Of a DNA stretch of 64,000 nt, positions 35,050-44,355 are shown one piece after another. The stretch is taken from contig NZ_JBFRYC010000014.1 in the NCBI RefSeq assembly GCF_040892615.1, positions 25,369 through 89,368 of the forward strand, in the 5' to 3' direction. The notes under the pieces were generated by a model. It saw only the letters and a list, made by a program, of their open reading frames with translations, did not search any database and was not told the origin of the DNA. Origin of the DNA: Thioclava arctica. GTDB lineage: Bacteria; Pseudomonadota; Alphaproteobacteria; Rhodobacterales; Rhodobacteraceae. Position 1 is the first letter of the stretch; each line of letters opens with the position of its first letter. The position numbers and the translations under genes are program-made.

Positions 35050-35583
35050 TCAACTTTGCGGGGCATTGCCCCATTCGCTTAGTATCTGCGCACACAGCAC
35101 CTCTGGCGGGTGGGTAATGTCGCAGATCAACGGGGCTTCCTCGGGCCCCGGTGGCTCCAGATCGGCAAGCTGGCTGTCCAGCAGCGCGATCGGCATGTAG
35201 TGGTTTTCGCGTGCCGCCATACGCTGAGCGATCAGCGCGCGCGGCCCGGTGAGATGCGCGATATGCATCGTGCCAAGGCCTTTGCGCAGCCGCTCGCGAT
35301 AGCTGAGTTTGAGCGCCGAGCAGGCGAAAACGACGAGCGACGCCTCGTGTTGTGCGGCTTTGACCACCTCGGTCACTCGGTCTAGCCACCCCCATCGCAT
35401 CGCATCATTCAGCGGCAACCCTGCCGCCATATGGGCCACGTTCTCGGCGGGGTGATAATCATCGGCATCAAGATAAATGCCCCCGGCAACCTTGGCGATC
35501 CGCATAGCCAGCGTCGTCTTACCGGTGCCGCAAACTCCCATCACAAGAATGGGTGGCCGCGTGAGGCTGGGTGCGTTTGTCAT
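35050..35583 (-). CDS. gntK: Gluconokinase
   Basis: 177 residues, the usual size of the thermoresistant gluconokinase family. Walker A GVCGTGKTT at 16-24, then LDADDYHPAENVAHMAAGLPLND, the diagnostic substrate region (DADD.HP..N..KM..G.PL.D), and CSALKLSYRERLR. It makes 6-phosphogluconate for the Entner-Doudoroff or pentose phosphate routes. It is the first gene of the minus-strand TRAP operon, 24 bp ahead of dctP, under the operator at 35628. Confidence 0.92.
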   Translation of the reverse strand: MTNAPSLTRPPILVMGVCGTGKTTLAMRIAKVAGGIYLDADDYHPAENVAHMAAGLPLNDAMRWGWLDRVTEVVKAAQHEASLVVFACSALKLSYRERLRKGLGTMHIAHLTGPRALIAQRMAARENHYMPIALLDSQLADLEPPGPEEAPLICDITHPPEVLCAQILSEWGNAPQS

Positions 35584-35627
35584 CTTGCCATCTTCGGTCT
35601 TGCCGTGTTTCCTAAGGCCAGAGAGTT

Positions 35628-35645
35628 AATGTAAGCGGTTACATT
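35628..35645. promoter_or_regulatory. Palindromic operator of GntR/LacI type
   Basis: AATGTAA-GCGG-TTACATT, a perfect 7-bp inverted repeat with a 4-bp centre, lies midway between the divergent gntK and LacI-family genes. LacI-family gluconate regulators bind sites of this form (ATGTTA...TAACAT type). It can control both directions. Confidence 0.8.
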
Positions 35646-35691
35646 CGTCAATCCAACTTCAAGTTGTCTGGTGCCGCGCATCGAGGGCTGA

Positions 35692-36720
35692 ATGAAAAAA
35701 TCAATTGAAAACAAATCAGTAAAGATGCGCGATGTCGCCGATCATGTGGGTGTAAGCGCTGCCACAGTTTCGCGTGCCCTGCGCAACCCCGAGGTGGTGT
35801 CCGAAGCGTTACGCACTAAAATCGCCGCCGCCATCGAATCACTGGGATATCTGCCCGATCCGGCGGCGCGCGCCTTGGCTTCGACCCGGTCGGACGTGAT
35901 CGGGGTGATTTTGCCCTCGGTCACCAACAACGTCTTTTCAGCGGTGATGGACGGGATTTATTCGGCGGCGGAAGGTACGCGCTATTCGGTGCAGCTGGGC
36001 TATTCGCGCTACGCGCCGCTTTCAGAAGAGAACCTGATCCGGCTGTTTTTGCGTCAGCGCCCGACCGGCTTGATCGTGACCGGAATAGACCAGACCGACG
36101 CCGCAAAAGCGCTGTTGCAAGAGGCCGATTGCCCGGTCGTTCAGATCATGGAAACCGGACCCGCGCCGCATGACCGCATGATCGGGTTTTCGCACTATCA
36201 GGCCGCGCGAGCCGCCACCGCGCATCTCATCGCGCAGGGCTATTCTCAGCCCGGCTTCCTCGGCGCGCGCATGGACCCGCGCACGCAACGCCGCCTGCAA
36301 GGTTTTCGCGACGAATTGCGCGCACACGGGATTGACGAGGGACGGCGCGTTCACAGCACGACCTACCCCTCATCGGTCACATTGGGCGGGCATCTGCTGG
36401 CGCAGCTGATGGATGCGGCTCCCGAAACGGACGCGATTTTCTGCATCAATGATGACCTTGCGCTGGGCGCGATGTTCGAGGCGCAGCGGCGCAATCTGCG
36501 TATCCCGCAAGATCTTGGGATCTGCGGCTTCAATGATATGGAAATGATGGGCGCGGCCGAGCCCTCCCTCACCTCGGTGCGCACGTTTCGGCGCGAGATG
36601 GGCGCGGGCGCGGTGCAGCTTATTCTCGACGCATTATCGGGCGGGGCGCGTCCAGATGGCAATATCGTCGATCTTGGATTCGAAATCATGCCGCGGCATT
36701 CAACCCGGCGGAACAGCTAG
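35692..36720 (+). CDS. gntR: LacI-family regulator, GntR-like
   Basis: 342 residues. N-terminal LacI helix-turn-helix MRDVADHVGVSAATVSRALR followed by the hinge helix (PDPAARALAS), then a periplasmic-binding-protein-like effector domain (VIGVILPSVTNNVF, CINDDLALGAMFEAQRR, ICGFNDMEMMGAAEPSLTSV). It probably represses the gluconokinase/TRAP operon until gluconate or a derivative binds. It is divergent from gntK with the palindrome at 35628-35645 between them. Confidence 0.88.
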   Translation: MKKSIENKSVKMRDVADHVGVSAATVSRALRNPEVVSEALRTKIAAAIESLGYLPDPAARALASTRSDVIGVILPSVTNNVFSAVMDGIYSAAEGTRYSVQLGYSRYAPLSEENLIRLFLRQRPTGLIVTGIDQTDAAKALLQEADCPVVQIMETGPAPHDRMIGFSHYQAARAATAHLIAQGYSQPGFLGARMDPRTQRRLQGFRDELRAHGIDEGRRVHSTTYPSSVTLGGHLLAQLMDAAPETDAIFCINDDLALGAMFEAQRRNLRIPQDLGICGFNDMEMMGAAEPSLTSVRTFRREMGAGAVQLILDALSGGARPDGNIVDLGFEIMPRHSTRRNS

Positions 36721-36812
36721 GACCTAACTGCCCGATCCCTGTCGGCAAACCCTTGCCTGCGCGCCGCACTCGATAGAAGATCAGACACAGGGAGACGGTT
36801 TGGGGGGGAAGC

Positions 36813-38135
36813 ATGCTGTCGCGTTTCGTCATCGCGGTTGGACTGGGGCTTTTGGCGGCGCCGGTGTTCGCGTGGGACTTGCCCGCGCCGATCACGAATG
36901 ACGACTACGCCCCGGTCGACTCCGCCGAGGCAGCCCTTGGGCGCGATCTGTTTTACGATCCGATCCTGTCGGGCAATCGCAACATTGCCTGTGCGTCGTG
37001 TCACCACCCGCGCTTTGCCACCTCGGACGGGCTGAGCCTTGGTTTGGGCGAGGGCGCGGTCGGGTTGGGCCCGCAGCGCCATATCACCGACACAAATATT
37101 CCCGAGCAGCGCGTGCCGCGCAATTCGCCAGCGCTGTTCAATCTGGGCGCGCATGCCTTCACCCGGCTGTTCGATGACGGCCGGATTGAGGCCGATCCCA
37201 CGCGCCCGTCGGGCCTGCGCACGCCGATGGAAGATGAGATGGTGAGCGGCTTTGCCTCGGTCCTGTCGGCGCAGACGATGTTTCCGGTTCTGTCGCCTGA
37301 TGAGATGGCAGGGCATTATTCCGAAAACGAGATCTCCAAAGCGGTGCGCTCGGGTCGCATCACCGGGCCGGGCGGGGCGTGGGACAAGATCGCCGCGCGG
37401 GTTGCGGGCGTGCCCGATTATGCCAACCGATTTGGGCTGGTCTATCCCGAGATCGCCGCCGGTCGGGCGCTGGATTTCACCGATATTTCCAACGCGATTG
37501 CGGCCTTTGTCGCCTATGAATGGCGCTCGGATCAAAGCCCGTTCGATGCCGCCTTGCGCCATGAGACCCCGCTTGCGGGGCAGGCCGCCGTGGGCGCGCA
37601 GATGTTTTATGGGGATTTGGGCTGTGCGCGTTGTCACTCCGGCCCTTTCCTGAGCGATCAGGCGTTTCACGCGATGGGGGCGCCGCAGATCGGGCCGGGC
37701 AAGGCCGAACGCTTTGAAAGCCATTCACTTGATGAGGGGCGGATGCGGGTCACCGGACGCCACGAAGACCGCTTTGCCTTTCGCACGCCAAGCCTGCGCA
37801 ACGTTTTGCAAACCGGGCCTTGGGGGCATGCGGGCGCGCATGACGATCTACGCGTCTTTCTGGCCGATCATGCCGCCAGAGGGGCGGCACTTGCGGGGTA
37901 TCAGCGGGCGGTGATCTTGCCGGTTCTGCCCAACACCAAACCCGACTGGGCGGTGATGGAGGACCCCACGCAGGTGGCGGACATCGCGGCCGCTGCGGGC
38001 AAAGGCATCACACTGACGCCGCCGCAGATTGAGGCACTGATGGCGTTTCTCGCGACCCTCAGCGATCCGGTGGCTTTGCAGGGGCGCATGGGCATTCCCG
38101 CCACGGTGCCAAGCGGGTTGCCCGTCGATCGCTAA
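36813..38135 (+). CDS. Di-haem cytochrome c peroxidase / MauG-family protein
   Basis: 440 residues with a signal peptide (cleaved after VFA, residue 20). Two c-type haem sites: C60-ASC-H64 and C271-ARC-H275. Segments such as LFYDPILSGN, SLGLGEGAVG and FRTPSLRNVLQTGPWGHAG are typical of the family. It acts in the periplasm, either as a peroxidase or, as MauG does, modifying a partner protein. The start follows GGGGGGAAGC. It ends tail-to-tail with an exported FG-GAP protein, overlapping 4 bp. Confidence 0.88.
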   Translation: MLSRFVIAVGLGLLAAPVFAWDLPAPITNDDYAPVDSAEAALGRDLFYDPILSGNRNIACASCHHPRFATSDGLSLGLGEGAVGLGPQRHITDTNIPEQRVPRNSPALFNLGAHAFTRLFDDGRIEADPTRPSGLRTPMEDEMVSGFASVLSAQTMFPVLSPDEMAGHYSENEISKAVRSGRITGPGGAWDKIAARVAGVPDYANRFGLVYPEIAAGRALDFTDISNAIAAFVAYEWRSDQSPFDAALRHETPLAGQAAVGAQMFYGDLGCARCHSGPFLSDQAFHAMGAPQIGPGKAERFESHSLDEGRMRVTGRHEDRFAFRTPSLRNVLQTGPWGHAGAHDDLRVFLADHAARGAALAGYQRAVILPVLPNTKPDWAVMEDPTQVADIAAAAGKGITLTPPQIEALMAFLATLSDPVALQGRMGIPATVPSGLPVDR

Positions 38136-39646
38136 TCGGCGCGGCTGATCTGCGTACAGCGATCCGGGGCAATCGACCGCCAGCTATCGACGCGCCCATC
38201 GGGCCAGATCACGCGCGCCTCGGCTTGGGTCATGGCCCCCAATCCGAAATGCAAGGGCCCCGCCTGCCCACCGGCATGGCCGCCACCTACGGTCACTTCT
38301 TGCGATTGCACCCGGCCATCGCTGCGGATCTCGACCCACGCGCCGACCGCGTTACGGTTGGGGCCGGGCTGGCTTAGCGCAACGCCCGCCCAATGGCCCG
38401 TGTCGGCGGTCACGTTGCGCCACAGCTCCATCGGTGCGCGGCGGTTCATCACGACCAGATCAAGCCGCCCATCCGCGTTCAGATCAACCAGTGCCGCGCC
38501 GCGCGAGCGATCCGTCGTGGCAATGCCCGCGACATCGGCTTTCTCGACGAATGTGCCATCCGCGCGCTGCATCAGCAGGTTGTTGGGGTCGTGTATCGCG
38601 TTCGAGGGCATCTGATCGACATTGCCCTTGGCGATGAACAAATCGGCGCGCCCGTCATTATCCACATCGCCGAATTCCGCGTGCCAGCCGGTCGAGGGAC
38701 GGCCGTCATCGCCGAAAAACGGACGCTGCGAATAGGTGCCGATGGCGAATGGCGCGTTTTCAAACCCGGTACCGCGATTGAATTGCAGCAGTTGATCGCC
38801 CATCGAGGTCATCATCACCTCGGGCAGGCCATCGCCGGTGATGTCGCGGCTGGCGATGCCCATCCCCCAAAGCGAAACATGTTTCCAATCGGGGCGTTCG
38901 TGCAGTGGGGACAACTCGAACATCTGCTCATAGCCGCCGTGCACATAATAGTGGCGATCGTTCGACAGGCGCAGTTGCGGATCCCCGTTGCGCTGCCAAT
39001 CCGAGATCAGCGCCGACAGCGTGCAATGGCCCGGATCGATCTGCTCGACCCGGCCATAATCCTCACCGTCCGGGCGGATCAGCTGCGAGCGGTCGCAGGC
39101 CTCAAACGGACCATCGGGGTTGGCGCGGTCCACGTAATTGCCAAAGAACAGCGTGGGGCGGGCTTGGCCTGCCTCCCATGTGGCCGTGAAGGCGGTGGTC
39201 CAGGCGTCATTGCTGGGCAGCCCCCAAATGGCAGTCGCATCCTCAAACTGGCAATTGCCCAAACCGCGCAGCAACTGGTTCGCCCCGACCCGCAGAACGG
39301 CGAGATCCATGACCCCGTCGCCGTTGATATCCAGCGGATAGGCACCGGTAGTTTCAAGGATTTCGGGCGCGTGGCCGTCAGCGAATTGCAGCGCCCCGCC
39401 GGGCTCAGAGCGGTTGACGAACAGGGCTGCAGGGCCGCTTCCGCCTGCCGCGAAAAGATCGGGTTTGGCGTCGCCATTGCAGTCAAACACCGCGACGCCG
39501 CCACCGACGAAATGCTCCCATCCACCGGAATAGACATGCGCGAAGGGCAGCCCACCTGCGTCATTTTCAAACGCCGGATCGGCGCATGCGGGGGCCGCGA
39601 TCATCGCAGGCACAGCGATCAGGCAAAGGGCGCGACGCGGTGTCAT
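38132..39646 (-). CDS. Exported FG-GAP/VCBS repeat protein with C-terminal UnbV/ASPIC-like region
   Basis: 504 residues with a signal peptide (ending APACA). Repeated beta-propeller calcium loops of form D.N.DG..D are visible (DCNGDAKPDLF, DINGDGVMDLAV, DVDNDGRADLF, DLNADGRLDLV). The C-terminal part (NAVGAWVEIRSDGRVQSQEV, HFGLGAMTQAEARVIWPDGR) matches the ASPIC/UnbV module. Function unknown, probably a periplasmic or surface protein. Its ATG overlaps the xylose repressor stop by 4 bp, so it is in that gene's operon, while its end meets the di-haem peroxidase. Confidence 0.85.
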   Translation of the reverse strand: MTPRRALCLIAVPAMIAAPACADPAFENDAGGLPFAHVYSGGWEHFVGGGVAVFDCNGDAKPDLFAAGGSGPAALFVNRSEPGGALQFADGHAPEILETTGAYPLDINGDGVMDLAVLRVGANQLLRGLGNCQFEDATAIWGLPSNDAWTTAFTATWEAGQARPTLFFGNYVDRANPDGPFEACDRSQLIRPDGEDYGRVEQIDPGHCTLSALISDWQRNGDPQLRLSNDRHYYVHGGYEQMFELSPLHERPDWKHVSLWGMGIASRDITGDGLPEVMMTSMGDQLLQFNRGTGFENAPFAIGTYSQRPFFGDDGRPSTGWHAEFGDVDNDGRADLFIAKGNVDQMPSNAIHDPNNLLMQRADGTFVEKADVAGIATTDRSRGAALVDLNADGRLDLVVMNRRAPMELWRNVTADTGHWAGVALSQPGPNRNAVGAWVEIRSDGRVQSQEVTVGGGHAGGQAGPLHFGLGAMTQAEARVIWPDGRVDSWRSIAPDRCTQISRAD

Positions 39647-40911
39647 TGGGCGGCCATCTCCCGCGCTTGTCCCAGCATCTGCTCAGTCACCTCATGCAGC
39701 GCCAGCGCCGCAGCTCCATGCGCCCACAGCAGATCGCCCCAGGCGTGAATTTCCACTGGCGGCGGCGTGCGCCCGGTATCAAGCATCATCTCGGACATCT
39801 CCGACAAGGTGTCGCGCGCATATAGATAATCATATCGCATCCGCTCTCCCGACAAGATCAGCAATTGCGGATCAAACAGGTTCACGACATTGGACAGGCC
39901 CAGCGCAAGATAGCGCCCGGCACGGCGAAAGATCGCGCGGGCGGCCCCGTTCCCGGCCTTGGCGTGATCGAACAGGCTTTCCAGCATGACCCCGACCGAG
40001 CGCGTCTCAAGCGTCGAGATATTGAGCGCCGTGCGGGCCTCGCGCACCAGCGCATAATCGGCCAAATAAGCCTCAAGGCAGCCGCGCTGACCGCAGCGAC
40101 ACAGCGCCCCGTCCAGTTGAACCTTGGTATGGCCAAGCTCCATCCCCATGCCGCGTGCACCACGATACAGCTGATGATTGATGACATAGCCCATCCCGAC
40201 ACCATGCTCGATTGTGACCACGGCAAAATCGGACAATGCGCGCCCTGCCCCGAACCACAGCTCGGCCAGCGTCACAAGATTGGCGTCATTGTCGATATGC
40301 GTCGGGATACCAAGCCGGTCCTGCACGGCGCTGCGCAGCGGGAAGTGCCGTGTATCGAGGATCGGCGACCAGTGCACGATACCGCTTGTCCCGTCGACAA
40401 AGCCGGGAACACCCAGACCCAAGGCGCGGAAGTCTGTCACCGCAAGGCCGCTGCGGCTGCACAGCGTCGCGACAAGATCGGCGGCCGCTTCGACAACCGC
40501 CTGCGGGTCCAGCGCACCGGGGGCCTGCTCAATCGCGGCAGAGGCCACGACATTGCCCGCGAAATCCACGATGACCCCGGTATGTTCGCGATCCGACAGC
40601 TTGATGCCCACGACATGATGCGTGCCCCGGCGCACCCGCAGCGACACCGCCGGACGCCCGCGCGCGCTTTCGGTGTCGCGCGGCGCGGTGCTTTCTTCGA
40701 GCAGCCCCCCCTCGATCAATTCCGAGGTGATGGTGGTTACGGAGGCCGGGCTGACCCCAAGATCTTTGGCCAATTGCACCCGCGCAATCTCGCCCGAAGC
40801 GCGCACGCGTTCAAAGATTTGCTGGCGCAAAGGGCGGGACGGGTTGGCGAGGGGCAGAATCAGCGGGCCGCAGCCAATGGCGGTATTCTCTGTGCTGCGC
40901 TGCGAGATCAT
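39643..40911 (-). CDS. xylR: ROK-family repressor, XylR type
   Basis: 422 residues. N-terminal winged helix (IARVQLAKDLGVSPASVTTIT, ELIEGGLLEE) followed by a ROK sugar-kinase-like domain with GLGVPGFVD, the EHGVGMGYV segment and zinc-binding CRCGQRGCLEAY. The kinase-type residues no longer matter in ROK repressors, which bind sugar and leave DNA. It is divergent from xylF with 212 bp between. It probably senses xylose and represses xylFHGBA and its own operon. Confidence 0.85.
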   Translation of the reverse strand: MISQRSTENTAIGCGPLILPLANPSRPLRQQIFERVRASGEIARVQLAKDLGVSPASVTTITSELIEGGLLEESTAPRDTESARGRPAVSLRVRRGTHHVVGIKLSDREHTGVIVDFAGNVVASAAIEQAPGALDPQAVVEAAADLVATLCSRSGLAVTDFRALGLGVPGFVDGTSGIVHWSPILDTRHFPLRSAVQDRLGIPTHIDNDANLVTLAELWFGAGRALSDFAVVTIEHGVGMGYVINHQLYRGARGMGMELGHTKVQLDGALCRCGQRGCLEAYLADYALVREARTALNISTLETRSVGVMLESLFDHAKAGNGAARAIFRRAGRYLALGLSNVVNLFDPQLLILSGERMRYDYLYARDTLSEMSEMMLDTGRTPPPVEIHAWGDLLWAHGAAALALHEVTEQMLGQAREMAAQ

Positions 40912-41123
40912 CCGCTATTTCCTTTGGTCAGTTAAGTAAATTGGCACCATTCGCACCCAGTTCGCCCAAGATTGCGCCGCAACGCAGCGAAAACAAGCTC
41001 TGGAATAACACCTCTCTAGTGTTTCGCTGAATTTTTATTTTGACAACTAAAATTAATCGCGGCACCTTCTTCACGTTCCGGTGAGTCCATCGGGAGGCCT
41101 TTGGGCCATCTAGGGAGGAAAAA
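40912..41123. promoter_or_regulatory. Divergent xylR/xylF promoter region
   Basis: 212 bp, with an AT-rich core TTATTTTGACAACTAAAATT at 41035-41054 holding the inverted pair ATTTT-N7-AAAAT. That is a plausible repressor or promoter site, but it does not match a site I can name. xylF has a ribosome site GGGAGGAAAA just before its ATG. Confidence 0.4.
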
Positions 41124-42146
41124 ATGCATAAATCCATTCTGGCCGCCGTCGTACTGACGGTCGGTCTTTCGACCTCGGCCTTTGCGGAGATGACGGTCGG
41201 GGTATCCTGGTCGAATTTCCAAGAAGAACGCTGGAAAACCGACGAGGCCGCTATCAAAGCCGCGCTCGAAGCGGGCGGCAATAAGTATATTTCTGCCGAT
41301 GCGCAGAACTCGGCTGCCAAACAGTTGACCGACGTCGAGGCGCTGATTGCGCAGGGAGCCGACGCTTTGATCATTCTGTCAGTCGATAAAGACGCGATCA
41401 GTCCGGCGATCGACAAGGCCGCGAATGAGGGAATTTCCGTGGTCGGCTATGACCGCCTGATCGAAGACCCGCGCGCCTTTTACCTGACCTTTGACAACAA
41501 GGGCGTGGGCACGATCATCGCGCAGGAAGTCTCGAAGGTGCAGCCCGAGGGCAACTACGCCATCGTCAAGGGCGACAAGGGCGACCCGAATGCGGCGTTC
41601 CTTTTGTCGGGTATGATGGAGGTGCTTCAGCCCGCCATCGACAGCGGCAAGATCAAGATCGTCGGCGAGAGCTTTACCGATGGTTGGAAGCCCGACAACG
41701 CGCAGAAAAACATGGAGCAGATCCTGACTGCCAACAACAACAATGTTGACGCAGTGCTGGCCGAAAACGACGGCATGGCGGGCGGTGCGATTGCTGCGCT
41801 TCAGGCGCAGGGTCTCAATGTTCCGATCGGCGGTCAGGACGGAGATCTTGCCGCGCTGAACCGTGTGGCGCGTGGCACCCAGACCGTTTCGGTGTGGAAG
41901 GACTCGCGTCAACTGGGCAAGGCAGCGGCCGATATCGCGGTTGCGCTGGCCGGTGGCACCGCAATGGATGCCGTTGACGGCGTGCAGAAGTGGTCCGGCG
42001 GCGAAAAAGGTGTCGAGATGGACGCGATCTTCCTCTCACCGACCCCGATCACCAAAGACAACCTCAATGTCGTGATCGACGCGGGCCATATCTCGAAAGA
42101 GCAGGCTTGCGAAGGCGCGATGGCAGGCGTGATGGGCTGCGAATAA
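41124..42146 (+). CDS. xylF: Xylose ABC transporter substrate-binding protein
   Basis: 340 residues with a signal peptide ending AFA. Periplasmic-binding-protein type I fold with the XylF pattern: GVSWSNFQEERWKTDEAAI at the start, then ISADAQNSAAKQLTDVEALI, SVVGYDRLI and AVLAENDGMAGGAI. It binds D-xylose and delivers it to XylH/XylG. It is first in xylFHGBA and is followed by a strong hairpin, which probably raises its level above the membrane parts. Confidence 0.93.
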   Translation: MHKSILAAVVLTVGLSTSAFAEMTVGVSWSNFQEERWKTDEAAIKAALEAGGNKYISADAQNSAAKQLTDVEALIAQGADALIILSVDKDAISPAIDKAANEGISVVGYDRLIEDPRAFYLTFDNKGVGTIIAQEVSKVQPEGNYAIVKGDKGDPNAAFLLSGMMEVLQPAIDSGKIKIVGESFTDGWKPDNAQKNMEQILTANNNNVDAVLAENDGMAGGAIAALQAQGLNVPIGGQDGDLAALNRVARGTQTVSVWKDSRQLGKAAADIAVALAGGTAMDAVDGVQKWSGGEKGVEMDAIFLSPTPITKDNLNVVIDAGHISKEQACEGAMAGVMGCE

Positions 42147-42158
42147 GCCCCGGTCTTG

Positions 42159-42191
42159 GGTCCGGCGCTGGCAATGCGCCGGACCCGTTTT
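42159..42191 (+). terminator. Intrinsic terminator/attenuator between xylF and xylH
   Basis: Perfect 11-bp stem GGGTCCGGCGC / GCGCCGGACCC with a 7-nt loop, followed by GTTTTCC. Position just after the binding-protein gene fits partial termination within the operon. Confidence 0.8.
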
Positions 42192-42241
42192 CCTGACAAG
42201 GGGCGCCCTGCGGCGCCTGCATCAATTTTCCGGATCAGATC

Positions 42242-43567
42242 ATGACCCAGACCAATTCCGCCCCGCGGCAAGACGGCGCATCGCCGCGCCCGGGCGTGTT
42301 TGGCCGCTTTCTGCGCGCCACCGAAATCGACACCAGATTGCTTGGCATGATCGGCGCACTCGCGTTGATCTGGATCGGCTTTCATCTTTATGGCGCGCTG
42401 TTCAAAGGCTTTGGCGCCTTCCTGACCCCGCGCAACCTGTGGAACCTCAGCGTTCAGACCGCCTCGATCGGGATCATGGCGACAGGAATGGTGTTGGTGA
42501 TCATCACCCGTCATATCGACCTGTCGGTGGGCTCGATCCTTGGGGTTTGCGCGGTCGTGATGGGGGTAGTGCAGGTTCATGTGCTGCCCGGTTTGATCGG
42601 TTTTGGCAGCCCGCTGATCTGGATCATCGCTGCGATCATCGGCATGGTGACGGGGGCGCTGATTGGCGCGTTCCACGGGGCGATCATCGCCTTTGGCAAG
42701 GTGCCTGCCTTTATCGTGACGCTGGGCGGGCTCTTGGTCTGGCGCGGCGCGGCCTATTTGATCACCCGTGGCGAAACGATCTCTCCGCTCGATGAGACCT
42801 TCAAGCTGCTCGGCGGCGGGCCTTATGGCGCGATTGGCGAGATGGGCAGTTGGATCGTCGGCATCCTGTTTTGCATCGGTATCGTGTGGCTGTTGTGGCA
42901 GGGCCGCCAACGCCGCCGATCCTATGAATTCCCGCTGCGTCCGCTTTGGGCCGAGGGCGTGCTTGGCATGATAGGCTGCGGTGTTGTCATCGGCGCGGTC
43001 CTTGTGGTGAATGCCTATCCTTGGCCCAAAGGGATCGTGCGCCAATATGCCAAGGCCAATAATCTTGAGATCCCCGATGGCGGTCTGTTCATCTCGCATG
43101 GCTTTGCGATCCCGGTGCTGATCCTTGTGGGCGTCGGTATTGCGATGACGATCTTGCTCAACCGGACGCGCTTTGGCCGCTATGTGCTGGCCATTGGCGG
43201 CAACCCGGATGCGGCGGAACTGGCGGGCATCAACACCAAGATGATGACGGTCAAGATATTCGCGTTGATGGGGTTCCTGACGGGGCTGTCGGCAGTCGTC
43301 GCCTCGGCCCGGCTTGGCTCTGCGACGAACTCGCTGGGCACGCTGGACGAGTTGTATGTCATCGCCGCCGCCGTGATTGGTGGCACCTCGCTTGCAGGTG
43401 GGGTGGGCACAATTTACGGCGCAATTCTGGGCGCTTTTGTGATGCAATCGCTGCAAACCGGCATGGTCTTGATCGGCTTTGATTCAGCGGTGCAGCAGAT
43501 TGTCGTGGGCTCGGTTCTGGTGCTCGCGGTGTTCATCGACACGATCTATCGGCGCAACATCAAATGA
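42242..43567 (+). CDS. xylH: Xylose ABC transporter permease
   Basis: 441 residues, about 10-12 membrane helices, member of the ribose/xylose permease family. Clear segments: SIGIMATGMVLVIITRHIDL, SVGSILG, GKVPAFIVTLGGLLVWRGAA and GGNPDAAELAGINTK, then VIGGTSLAGGVGTIYG. The central insert (~200-260) with charged residues is typical of XylH. The stop overlaps the xylG start (ATGA). Confidence 0.93.
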   Translation: MTQTNSAPRQDGASPRPGVFGRFLRATEIDTRLLGMIGALALIWIGFHLYGALFKGFGAFLTPRNLWNLSVQTASIGIMATGMVLVIITRHIDLSVGSILGVCAVVMGVVQVHVLPGLIGFGSPLIWIIAAIIGMVTGALIGAFHGAIIAFGKVPAFIVTLGGLLVWRGAAYLITRGETISPLDETFKLLGGGPYGAIGEMGSWIVGILFCIGIVWLLWQGRQRRRSYEFPLRPLWAEGVLGMIGCGVVIGAVLVVNAYPWPKGIVRQYAKANNLEIPDGGLFISHGFAIPVLILVGVGIAMTILLNRTRFGRYVLAIGGNPDAAELAGINTKMMTVKIFALMGFLTGLSAVVASARLGSATNSLGTLDELYVIAAAVIGGTSLAGGVGTIYGAILGAFVMQSLQTGMVLIGFDSAVQQIVVGSVLVLAVFIDTIYRRNIK

Positions 43568-44355
43568 GCGGGGCCAGCATGAGCATGACGCAAACCTCTA
43601 CACTCGATCGCACCGGCACACCGCTTGTCGAACTGCGCAACATCTCGATTGCCTTTGGCGGGGTCAAGGCGGTCGATCACGTCACGATCGACCTGTTCCC
43701 CGGCGAGGTCGTGGGGCTTTTGGGGCATAACGGCGCGGGCAAATCGACGCTGATCAAATGCCTCTCGGGTGCTTACCAGATGGATTCTGGCGAGATTTTC
43801 ATCAATGGCGAGAAGGCCGAAATCCGCAATCCGCGCGATGCGCGCGACTGCAACATTGAGACGATCTATCAGACCTTGGCGCTGGCAGATAACCTTGATG
43901 CGGCCTCAAACCTGTTTCTGGGGCGCGAGATCACTGGCCCCGGCGGCTTTGTCGATGACGACCGGATGGAGGCCGAGACGCGCAAGATCATGGGTCGTCT
44001 CAACCCCAATTTCCGCAAGTTCAAAGACCCGGTAAAGGCGCTTTCGGGCGGTCAGCGGCAATCGGTGGCCATCGCGCGTGCGGTCTATTTCAACGCCCGC
44101 ATCCTGATCATGGATGAACCCACTGCCGCCCTTGGCCCGCACGAGACGCAGATGGTGGCCGAGTTGATCGAAGAGCTAAAGGCGCAGGGGCTTGGGATTT
44201 TCCTGATTGAACATGACATCCACAACGTGATGCGCCTGTGTGACCGCGCAAGCGTGATGAAAAACGGCCAACTTGTCGGAACTGTGAATGTCGATGAGGT
44301 CACTGATGAGGATATCCTTGGCATGATCATCTTGGGTAAGAAACCGGAGGCATAA
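43564..44355 (+). CDS. xylG: Xylose ABC transporter ATP-binding protein (single cassette)
   Basis: 263 residues. Walker A GHNGAGKST (54-62), signature LSGGQRQSVAIARA, Walker B ILIMDEPTAALG and the H-loop EHD. Enterobacterial XylG has two fused cassettes (~510 residues); this one has a single cassette and presumably works as a dimer, a form common in alphaproteobacterial sugar importers. It overlaps xylH by 4 bp and xylB by 1 bp. Confidence 0.9.
   Translation: MSGASMSMTQTSTLDRTGTPLVELRNISIAFGGVKAVDHVTIDLFPGEVVGLLGHNGAGKSTLIKCLSGAYQMDSGEIFINGEKAEIRNPRDARDCNIETIYQTLALADNLDAASNLFLGREITGPGGFVDDDRMEAETRKIMGRLNPNFRKFKDPVKALSGGQRQSVAIARAVYFNARILIMDEPTAALGPHETQMVAELIEELKAQGLGIFLIEHDIHNVMRLCDRASVMKNGQLVGTVNVDEVTDEDILGMIILGKKPEA

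Noticed and set aside
38393..39748. 451-codon plus-strand frame
   Set aside because: Antisense to the FG-GAP protein, whose signal peptide and calcium loops are clear.
41909..43456. 515-codon minus-strand frame over xylH
   Set aside because: Antisense to an unmistakable permease; Asp/His/Arg-rich translation typical of a reversed membrane protein gene.
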